A stretch of DNA of 64,000 bases. Origin: Cladosporium sp. IMV 00045 (taxonomy: Eukaryota; Ascomycota; Dothideomycetes; Cladosporiales; Cladosporiaceae). The stretch lies in the NCBI GenBank assembly GCA_001931905.2, contig MSJI02000953.1, forward strand, positions 1-64,000, given 5' to 3'. Shown here in pieces: positions 55,827 to 64,000 of the stretch. The notes beneath the pieces are model-generated. The model had not been told where the DNA came from. It worked only from the letters and a program-made list of their open reading frames with translations, and ran no database searches. Each line of letters opens with the position of its first letter. Within the stretch, counting starts at the first letter, position 1. Both the position numbers and the translations under genes were made by a program.

Positions 55827-57652
55827 CTACTCCAACCCTTTCCCCTCACGTAACCACTGAACCCCCAACTCCTTCAACTTAAACTTCTGAATCTTATTCG
55901 ACGCCGTTTTCGGGAAATCATCCACCCAAAACACATACTTCGGCACCAAATGGCCACTAAGCTTCTCCCTCACCCAGTCCCTCACCTCACGCGCACCCAT
56001 CTCGCTCCGCTTCCGCCTCACCGTGAAAGCCGCAACGACCTCGCCATACTTCTCATCCGGCAGACCGACAACGCTGACTTCCTGCACATCCTCGTGTGCG
56101 AGGAGACAGTTCTCCACTTCGAGGGGGTGGATATTTTCGCCACCGCGGATGATGAGGTCCTTGATCCTGCCCGTGATGGAGACGTACCCTTCCTCGTCCA
56201 TGCTCGCTTCGTCGCCCGTGAGCATCCACACTTTGCCCGGCTGCGAGCGGTCCGGGATCATGGCCTCGGCGGTTTTCGCGGGGTCGCCCCAGTATTCTTT
56301 CATGACGAGGTAGCCGGAGACGGCGAGCTCGCCGCGCTCGCCGACCGGGAGGGTGCGGCTTTTGTCTGAAACGTCGACGACTTTGGCTTCGACGTGGGGG
56401 AGCAGGCGGCCGACGGTGTCTATGCGTTTTTGGATGGGGTCGTTAGTTCGTGTCATCAGGCTGACGGGGGAGGTTTCTGTCATGCCGTAGCAGATGGTCA
56501 GTTCGTCCAGGTTGAGGATCTTGTGGAGTTTGCGCATGAGCTCTGCAGGGACGGAACTTCCTGCGGCGATGCCTGTGCGCAGATGTTGGAATCCTTCGTG
56601 GGAAACGGTGCCGTTGGCGAGGAGTTCGAGCTCTGCCAGGAACATTGTAGCAACGCCGTACAGAGCCGTGGCTTTGTATTCTTGCACGGCTTTGAGAGTA
56701 GCCCGTGGATCGAAAGCTTCGGTTGGGAAAACGATGGAGGATCCGTGGGTGGCACTGGCCATGTAGCCCAGAATGCAACCAAAGCAATGAAACAGAGGCG
56801 GCGGACAGCATATCACGTCGTTCTCGGTGAGCAGCATGCGGTCTCCGATTTGCATGCCATTGTTGAGAATCGATCTGTGTGAGAGACACGCAGCTTTGGG
56901 CATTGAAGTCGTGCCGGATGTGAATTGGATGTTCACGACATCATCCTTGTGCAGGTCCTGGCTGGGCAGCGTCTGCTTCGACTCGTCTAATAGTCACCAA
57001 ACTGCACCGCAGCCCGCATGCTCTTAGTATCTACCCTCCCACTCGAATTATCCACAAGTACGATTTGTTTCAACGAAAGAACCAGTTCCGACTCAACCTT
57101 ACCCGCCCCATCCATACCAGGACAAATATGCCTCAGCAAAGCACCATTATCCCTCGGCGGCTTCCTGCTCAAATTCGTCTCCGTCCCAATGACCAAATGG
57201 CTCGCGCTCAAATGGCTGAGCGCCGAAATGATTTGCTGCACATTGAAGCTCGGGTTCAGCGGCACCAAAACAGCACCCAGCTTGAAGCAAGCGTACGTCA
57301 AGCTCGCGAATTCCAAGTTGTTCCCCAGAGAAACGGCGACACGGTCGCCTTTGTTGACTCCGAGCGATTGCAGCCCTCGAGCTATGCTGTTGCTTTGCTC
57401 GTCGAGATTCGAGTAGGTCAAGATGGCATTCTGGTGGCGGGAAATGACGGCGTTGCGGTCGCCGAACTGAGAGACGATTGAAGCGAAGTGTTGAGGGATT
57501 GTTTGCTCGACCAGAGGCGTTTCGGAGGGTCCGCGGTCGTGGGCTTGGGTTAGGAGGGTTCTGGCTGGAGCTCGAGTCCATCGAGGTGTTGTTGATCGTG
57601 TTGATCGTGATAGGGTAAGCTTGCACCTAGCCAGAGCTCTTGGGGAAATCAT
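55827..57652 (-). CDS. Acyl-CoA synthetase (ACSF2-like), frame broken
   Basis: AMP-binding adenylate-forming enzyme that activates a fatty or other carboxylic acid to its CoA thioester. N-terminal 40 residues (MISPRALARCKLTLSRSTRS) form a likely mitochondrial presequence. Motifs: GDRVAVSLGNNLEF, the P-loop-like TSGTTSMPKAACLSH, FHCFGCILGYM, CYGMTETSPVSLM, LTGDEASMDEEGY, GRIKDLIIRGGENI and KTASNKIQKF with the catalytic Lys. The frame breaks at 56989-56990. One extra base changes FGDY-stop into FGDYLDESKQTLPS and joins both halves into about 608 residues. All catalytic motifs are present on either side, so a sequencing error is more likely than a dead gene. Substrate chain length unknown. No PTS1 at the C-terminus. 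Confidence 0.88.
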
Positions 57653-58230
57653 TGTGGTCGAGCTCCAGCTGCTTGAGCAAGAGAAGGAAACAGGCGGAAC
57701 AGGCGGTAAACAACATGGCTAGGAAATGCGTCGATAATAGAGAGAGTGGTAATGACCATGCTCAACTATTACCGCGGTCCAAACGCTCAGGCGGCTCCAC
57801 TCGTCTCCTCTCTCCAGCTTCTGCATGCGGGGTTATCCAAACGGCGCGTGTTTTATCACACTGTACGGCAGCACAACCAAGCGCCTCGAAAGTAACAAAA
57901 CAGTCAAGTATAAAATCGTTGATACTGCAAGTCTGCGATGATAGGTGTTACAAAGCACAGCACCCACAGCCCATCGTCAAGGCATAGCAGCGTAAACCCA
58001 TAAAATCCCAATCATCCCAATCAAGAAAACAGCACGAGCCCGAATGCACAAGATGTGCTTTCAATCATGCTTCCAACAAAACAGCCCGTCGAAGGCCGAA
58101 GGCTCCAAAAGCCCTTTAAATGCTCCCAAAACGCCTGGCTCGCTGCCTCTCGTGACACATGCATATATATCCGCCCGCGCAGAACCTAGAACTCTCTCTC
58201 TCTCTTTTTGACCAAGCCCAGCAATGTCGA
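57653..58230. other. Intergenic, no gene seen
   Basis: About 580 bp. Contains a CT microsatellite of about 15 bases near 58193-58207 at the 3' side of the PKA gene. Otherwise nothing supported. Confidence 0.4.
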
Positions 58231-59594
58231 TTAGAAGTCGGCGAACATGTGATCGTATTTATCCTTTTGCTCCTGTGGCGCCGAAACGTTAGCACACGAA
58301 ATTCCGCACGCGACCAGCAAGGGTAAAAGCTTACTTGACTGTAGTGGTCCCGATGGACCGGCTCAGCGTCGTACTCATCGAAATTCCTCGTGTCGTCGGC
58401 GCTCTTGAGATGCGGAACGATTGGACCCTGCATCTTGCGGTGGTACAGAGCATCCCAGTCGATGTTCTTAAACCACGGGTGCGCCTTGATCGTAGAAGCG
58501 CCGCCGGACATGTGGCCCAGGCGCTTGCTCACGTCGACGGTGCAGAGGCCGCCGATCAAGTCGCGCGCGTCGTCGCCCATCGCCGACGGGTAGCGCACTT
58601 TACCTTCGACAATCTGCTCGTAGATCTTCATGGGGTTCTGGTCCCAGAATGGCGGCTGTCCGACCAGGAACTCGTAGATCAGGATGCCAAAGGCCCACCA
58701 GTCGACCGCAGTGCCGTGGCCAGTGTTCTTGATGACTTCGGGAGCGAGGTATTCGGGCGTGCCGCAAAGTGTATATGTTTCTCCTGCAGAGAAACCGTCA
58801 GTCGAGTCGGTTACCATGGCATCATCATCGTCACTATCATGTCCGGGGCACGCACGGTTTTCGATCTTTTTCGCAAAGCCAAAGTCAACGAGTTTTAGGT
58901 GGCCTTCCGCGTCGATTAGAATGTTCTCCGGCTTCAGGTCTCGGTATGCAACGCCCTCCTTGTCATGCAGGAACTCCAGGATGAGACAAATCTCGGCCGC
59001 ATAGAACTGGCTTGTGGGCTCGTTGAACCGTCTGGCTCTCCTCAGATAAGAAAAGACTTCTCCTCCAGGACAGTAATCCAGCAGCATGTACAATGTATCA
59101 GTATCTTGGAAACTCGCAACCATGGTCGTGATGAACGGGTGGCCGGCGACCGCAGCTAGCACGTTGCGTTCATTGCGAACGTGCTCCACCTGCTTCAGAC
59201 GGATGACATCCACCTTGCGCAGCACTTTGAGCGCAAACACCTGGTTCTTCTCCGAGCCCTTGCGATTGGCGAATCTGGTCAGCCAAACGCGCGCAAATGT
59301 ACCAGTACCCAGCGTCTTCAAGAGCTCAAAGTCTTCCTTTCGCAGAAGCTTGGACGAGTGTCCGACTGGCTTCGACTGAGGGTCGACTGTGATCTCTGAT
59401 ACTTCAAGCGGCTTGTTGGAGGCTTCCCAGGACGCAAGTCTCGCCTTCTCTTCTTCCAGCGCTTGGAGGTTCTCCTTATTGTCTCTACTGCTGGTGTGGT
59501 TGTTGTTGCCGTTGTTGGTGTTGGTGTCGTTGGAGCTGCTGTGGCTCATACGGTGGAGGCGCGATGCCATCTTGTCGACGATTCCGGGAGCCAT
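58231..59594 (-). CDS. cAMP-dependent protein kinase catalytic subunit
   Basis: Two exons: 59594-58335 and 58272-58231 (a 14-codon last exon after a 62-bp intron), 433 residues. AGC kinase with GTGTFARVWL, FALKVLRK, YRDLKPENILI (the PKA form of the catalytic loop), VDFGFAKK and TLCGTPEYLAPEV. The C-terminal tail ends HMFADF, matching the F-x-x-F tail of PKA. A notable insertion of about 26 residues, acidic and Ser/Thr-rich (GHDSDDDDAMVTDSTDG), lies between DFGFAK and the phosphorylated Thr of TLCGTPE. This looks like the second PKA catalytic subunit type of filamentous fungi. The N-terminus has an Asn/Ser-rich linker. Start at the ATG of MAPGIVDKM; the open frame continues upstream without ATG. 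Confidence 0.92.
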
Positions 59595-60743
59595 AGCTGC
59601 TGGAGAGTCGGAGGGCGTGGGGTGGAGTGGATTGGGTGATGACGTTGAGATACTGCTCGCGCAGTCGGGTTTCGTGGTGTGTAGAGGTGTGCTTTTCACG
59701 CCTCCCTCATGTCTCGAGCTGGTCTCAGGTAGATTTCGAGGATCCCAGTCTTGAGGTGGGGTGCAGAAGCTGGTCGAGTGAGTATCAATGCACTTTATCA
59801 GCGGCAGAGCACCGTTCAGCCGCAAGCCAAGTCCGACGTGAGCAGTTGAGGTTTCCAGCGTTTCGGTACGGGGAGTGGGATTGGAGAGAGATTATAATGG
59901 AAGCAACTTGAATGATTTTACGAGTGCGTAGAGAGTCTTGTCAAAGGTTGAAAGGTGCAATGAAGTGGTGACTACAGTATTGGAACGAGATTCTCATCTC
60001 AGAGTTGGCGGGGCAAGGTTCATGCTCGGAGGACTTGACGTAACTGAGCGTGAGCGCAAAGGCGCGAGAAAAGGCCGGTGGAGATCGTAGACGGTCGGCA
60101 GGGCTGCAGCCATGTCGATGCTTGTTTCAAGCCGCAGAGAAGGCGTTTCATGAGGCTTGCGATGTGGTGTGTTCTGTCTAGTTGGACTATACATCTCACA
60201 AAATAGTTTTGTATATTCCGATTAATCATCTTCAATCAATATTGCTGAGCTGAGCGCTTTTCCACATGCTCAACACGTGGGTCCGAAGGAAGAAAGCAGC
60301 AAATGATGTCAACATTCGCTTACCATGGCGAGCATGGCTCCGTGCACATACATGCGTCTTATAATCTGCATGTTAAGAGTTTCAATGTACGAGTAGGAAC
60401 TTAACAAATTGGATCAATACAGCCGAAGTAAGTCTTTGTGTGAAAGAAGAAAATATCTTATGGCTATGTTACAGACTGTATGAGAAATTTGGATCTCTAC
60501 CAATGACGCCGGTTTGGAGCTCTTGCTAAGTGCCAGTTCTAGGAGGTACAAGAGATCGGTTGCAGCACCATGTCCTTTCTTGATTCAAAGAGATCCCAGG
60601 CGAGGAGCCAAAATCAAGCCTTGATATGTGATCGAGGAGGCCAAGTCCTCATCTGTAGCCGCGTGACCGGCGGCGAGCCTGTGAATTCGTTCTGTTGGTG
60701 GGCGCCGCGGAATATTCTATGCCGTGTTGCCTGTGCGGTGCAT
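59595..60743. other. PKA upstream region and intergenic DNA
   Basis: 1.15 kb holding the PKA promoter and the 3' region of the V-ATPase gene. ORFs here are short and unsupported. Confidence 0.4.
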
Positions 60744-61618
60744 TTAGCCTGCCGCTCTGGTGTTCAGAATGAGAGACACAATCAATCTGCGTTCAAGTCA
60801 GTAAATGCGGTCAGTAGAACAGCATGATATACAAAAGAGGCATCGTACCCGTAGAGTCCCAAGACTTCGCCGAAAATGAGGATGAGCACCATACCCACGA
60901 AAATGCGGGACTGCTGCATGTATGCGCGGACACCCTTGATGATCAATGTTAGCCAGCTGATCGTTGTCTCGCAGCCTGTGGTTTACATACCGAGTCACCG
61001 ACGATTCCAATCGCGTAGCCTGCCGCAAGTCCAGTCAAGCCCACACTAAGGCCACAGGCCAGATGCATGAAGCCGTTGAACAAGCTGTAGTGCTGCTCAG
61101 GTGGCGGCTTCATGTTGCCGGCAATAAGTACTGCCACTACTAGGGCATATACAGCAATGATACCGGACATGACGACCGGAATGAGCGACTGTGTTCCATG
61201 TCAGCCGGCCTGCACTCCCACCCGATCCCAGTGTTTTCTCAATCCTGCGCATTTGTCCATACCTTCATGATGAGGTCAGACCTGAAGGTACCGACACCTG
61301 CGATACCAATGCCAGACTTGGCCGTGCCGTATGCTGCTCCTATGCCTGTCCATTACATGTACTTAGCGATCTGTGCCCTGTTCAACCATGCATTCCCAGC
61401 TCTTTTTGTGACATACATCCAAAGATCATCTGCGCGGCGGTTGTTAGTAAGCTTTGTTGCTCAATCGGGAGATCATCCATCGGTCTGAACGTACTGCAAA
61501 TGCGATGCCCGCCTAGAAACACACGTTAGCGCCTGTGCCAGGAAGATGCTCAGTGATAGTGCCGCCTTACCATGCCCAAGAAGGGCGCAAACTTGGGCGT
61601 GAACTCCACGTCGGCCAT
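60744..61618 (-). CDS. VMA3: V-type ATPase proteolipid subunit c
   Basis: Seven exons on the minus strand: 61618-61571, 61512-61495 (18 bp), 61429-61417 (13 bp), 61345-61263, 61188-60991, 60934-60849 and 60786-60744. Phases fit exactly and give 162 residues, the standard length of subunit c. Pieces: [26 protein letters not shown], then [17 protein letters not shown]. After these come [47 protein letters not shown] and [13 protein letters not shown]. The Glu in the last piece is the proton-carrying residue of helix 4. It forms the rotor ring of the vacuolar proton pump. No long ORF reveals this gene because the exons are so short. Divergent from the Rho GEF gene. Confidence 0.95.
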
Positions 61619-62350
61619 GGTGAAAGGGAGTGTGTCGAGATATTATTATTCACGCGCAGTGAAGGCAAAGAAGATGATGGGTGGTGGTATGTGGCCACGG
61701 GCAACTCCAGCGCTCGAAGCAGGTAGATGAAGCTCGGCCGCAGCAGGAGGTTCGCAGCTGCCAGTAACACCAACGCCGGCTTGATCACGTGTCGGCGATG
61801 CCGGTAACTGATGAAACGCCAGATGTTGAGACGTGAGAGGCAGCACACAGCCACAAATTCCTTGCGCTGGTGAATTCTTTGAATAAACAACACCCAAACA
61901 CGCTGATGTAGGCTTTGGCTACGATAGTGAAGTTACCTTATAAATCAAGTGAATTCACCTCCAATCCGGCTGTGTTTTGCTCAAAACGCCACGCTGGACC
62001 CGCGCATCTCGTGTGCAAGTGCTGCTACCCTGGGCTGCCCTTCTGATAGGCCAGAGCCGAGGAGACGGCATCGAACAAGCCCAGCGAGACCCCAATCCTC
62101 CTCCAACCCGCCCATCAACCCACGTTTGCACCGCTCAAACGCAGGCCCATCACATCCTCAGCGCTACCGCCGCCTCGCGCACTGTCCTCTCCGCCGCCTT
62201 ACGCCTCGACGCTCCGGCTGTGCTCGCTGGACGCCGTCCGCCGACCGCTTTCTCTCTCGCTGGTGGTGCCAAGTGGGCAGGGTAGCGACCCGTGGGGAGG
62301 CGCGGATGCCCGGCAGACTGTTCGCTGCCACCTAGGACTGGACACGCGAC
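61619..62350. promoter_or_regulatory. Divergent promoter, VMA3 / Rho GEF
   Basis: About 730 bp between two conserved genes. The right half (62050-62340) is C-rich and probably 5' leader of the GEF gene. No specific motif claimed. Confidence 0.4.
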
Positions 62351-64000
62351 ATGGCACAGTATCAGGCCCAGCAAGGCCGCGACTATGGCCGTCAGCCCAA
62401 CCAAGCACCGGCCTCCTCTTCCGCGCAGCGCGATGCCGCCTTTTCCAACATCTTCGGTGGTCCCCCGCCGTCTGGGAGGAGCCAAACGATGACGGGCATG
62501 CCACCACCGCATATACCACAAGAGCGAGCAAACACAATGTCCAGCGCCATGTCGGGTTACCAACCGCGAGCGCCGCCTGTGAGGCCTGGGCAGCAACAAC
62601 ATGGATTTCCCCCGCCCCACCCGATGGACGGAATGAACGGATCAGGGTATCCTGGCGGGCAGAATCAATCGACTCCACAAAGACGTCCAATGCCGCCGAG
62701 TCAGCACATGCCACAGCCCATTCGACCTGATCGTGTCCCTTACGGTCAACCGCAGCGAATGGATCCTCGTGGCCCTCCACCCGGCGCCGGATACCGCTCA
62801 ATGAGTTCGCGACAATATTCTCAAGGAGCACCAGCATTGAATACCGACAGCTACAGAACCCAGTCGCTTGCTTCCAACCCTCGCCCGACTTACAACCCGC
62901 CCAACGGACCTAACTACAATCAAGCTCCTGCAAACGCTTTCCGCCAACAGCCATATGGGGGTAGTAGTCACCTGGCTCGAACGACCGCGCAAGGAAGAGT
63001 GGTGCCAGAACGCGCCGGAGACGAGCGGACCATGTCGATGTCCTCGGTCTCGCGAGACCATGAATTTTCGCAGACAATGAGCGGGAGGGTGATCCCTAAT
63101 AGGAGGCGCGAATCAGGCGACACTGTGAACACAGACTCGACGCTCACGAATGGATATCATCCCGACCGAGTGCCAGGACCACCAAGACATCAAAGCAATG
63201 GCAGTGGCGGCTCTAGGACCATGTCCATGGCTTCCACTGTTGCTTCGCCTGGCGAACACTTGTCAACGAGGCCATCTGCCAATGGGACTCAACGGTCTAA
63301 CAGCCAAATGACTCAAAGTAGTACAATGGTCGCACAGAAACGGCCATCACTGGTATACGGCGCGATGCTGTCGAATGTCGCACAAGCGTTCCGAGAACGA
63401 GTTGCTATCAGCGAAAGGGAAAAAGATGGCCTGGTATATCAGAATGCGTTTACGGGATATGAGGCTGTGGAGCTCATTGCATACATCATCAGAACATCGG
63501 ATCGTAACTTGGCGCTACTTCTGGGCAGATCACTGGATGCGCAGAAGTATTTCCATGAAGTTTCTTACGCCCACAGGTTACGAGACTCTCCCAACGAGAT
63601 CTACCAATTCAAAGAGACACTTACCGACGAGCCGCCAGAGGTGAACGGAGTGTTCACCTTACTCACCGAATGCTATTCGCCGACTTGCAACCGCGACAAT
63701 CTGTGCTATTCTATCGCATGTCCACGACGACTCGAGCAGCAGCAAAGGCTCAATCTCAAACAGACTCCGGGCTTGAAGCGTGAGACTTCCAGATCAAGTC
63801 TTCACGATGAGGCGGAGACCGAACAGAAGCTTTGGATCAACTCGGTGTCCCAGGAGGTCGCAGACAGTGTGTCGAAGCAGGAGAAGAATAGGCAGGAAGT
63901 TATCTCTGAGCTGATGTACACGGAACGTGATTTCGTCAAGGATCTGGAGTACCTGCGCGACTTTTGGATCAAGCCTCTCAGGATGCCCGAAATCTCGCCA
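62351..64000 (+). CDS. Rho1 guanine nucleotide exchange factor (Rom2 type), partial
   Basis: Open from the ATG at 62351 to the window edge: 550 codons, no stop. Residues 1-340 are disordered and rich in Pro, Gln, Ser and Asn. A DEP domain spans about 340-425 (FRERVAISEREKDGL, FTGYEAVELIAYIIRTSDRN). A Cys-containing segment follows (ECYSPTCNRDNLCYSIACPR). The RhoGEF (DH) domain begins about residue 525 with VISELMYTERDFVKDLEYL. The PH and CNH domains expected for Rom1/Rom2 would lie beyond 64000. In yeast these exchange factors activate Rho1 in cell wall integrity signalling at the plasma membrane. DEP plus DH in this order with the Pro-rich head makes the assignment firm. Confidence 0.9.
   Translation, partial: MAQYQAQQGRDYGRQPNQAPASSSAQRDAAFSNIFGGPPPSGRSQTMTGMPPPHIPQERANTMSSAMSGYQPRAPPVRPGQQQHGFPPPHPMDGMNGSGYPGGQNQSTPQRRPMPPSQHMPQPIRPDRVPYGQPQRMDPRGPPPGAGYRSMSSRQYSQGAPALNTDSYRTQSLASNPRPTYNPPNGPNYNQAPANAFRQQPYGGSSHLARTTAQGRVVPERAGDERTMSMSSVSRDHEFSQTMSGRVIPNRRRESGDTVNTDSTLTNGYHPDRVPGPPRHQSNGSGGSRTMSMASTVASPGEHLSTRPSANGTQRSNSQMTQSSTMVAQKRPSLVYGAMLSNVAQAFRERVAISEREKDGLVYQNAFTGYEAVELIAYIIRTSDRNLALLLGRSLDAQKYFHEVSYAHRLRDSPNEIYQFKETLTDEPPEVNGVFTLLTECYSPTCNRDNLCYSIACPRRLEQQQRLNLKQTPGLKRETSRSSLHDEAETEQKLWINSVSQEVADSVSKQEKNRQEVISELMYTERDFVKDLEYLRDFWIKPLRMPEISP

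Noticed and set aside
62150..62837. Overlapping ORFs of 155-212 codons on both strands
   Set aside because: They are shadows of the Rho GEF reading frame, which is open to the window edge and so has no stop in the window.

Overview
The window is nuclear DNA of a filamentous ascomycete (Pezizomycotina; Dothideomycetes is my guess). The evidence is short GT-AG introns (48-115 bp) in otherwise compact genes, families largely confined to these fungi (NACHT STAND protein, DUF6590, DUF6594, Zn2Cys6 and C2H2/fungal_trans regulators, a Cip1-type secreted protein with CBM1), and a left edge with the footprint of repeat-induced point mutation (RIP). No tRNA, rRNA, CRISPR or intact transposon was recognised.

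Left part, 1-10 kb: a RIP-saturated repeat remnant (1-910), a NACHT/STAND NTPase gene, a DUF6594 membrane protein, an orphan ORF, a secreted Cip1-like protein and a repeat-rich membrane-anchored protein. Middle left, 11-25 kb: a glutathionyl-hydroquinone-reductase-type GST, then two copies of a head-to-head pair (coiled-coil protein on the minus strand, DUF6590 protein on the plus strand), then the ribosome-biogenesis helicase DBP9 and a mitochondrial-type cupin. Centre, 25-43 kb: a Zn2Cys6 regulator, a gamma-glutamyltransferase-like hydrolase, an F-box-like protein, a MYND protein, a 14-TM MFS transporter, a divergent TauD dioxygenase/Dal5-type transporter pair that looks like a sulfur-scavenging unit, a PPxY protein and the core isoleucine/valine gene ILV5. 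Right part, 44-64 kb: an atypical kinase, a C2H2 regulator, a Cys-rich F-box protein, two neighbouring proteins with a C-terminal membrane anchor, an acyl-CoA ligase, a PKA catalytic subunit, V-ATPase subunit c (seven exons, two of them microexons) and, running off the right edge, a Rho1 GEF of the Rom2 type.

Two observations stand out. First, the coiled-coil/DUF6590 module is duplicated with its orientation and its roughly 470-480 bp promoter spacing kept; its function is unknown. Second, at least ten genes are interrupted by single-base frame breaks, nearly all of which can be restored by lengthening a short homopolymer by one base. This suggests either homopolymer under-calling in the assembly or widespread pseudogenisation of accessory genes. 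Core genes (DBP9, ILV5, PKA, VMA3) are intact.

Exon boundaries were worked out by eye from splice consensus, reading-frame continuity and family similarity recalled from memory. No database search was possible.
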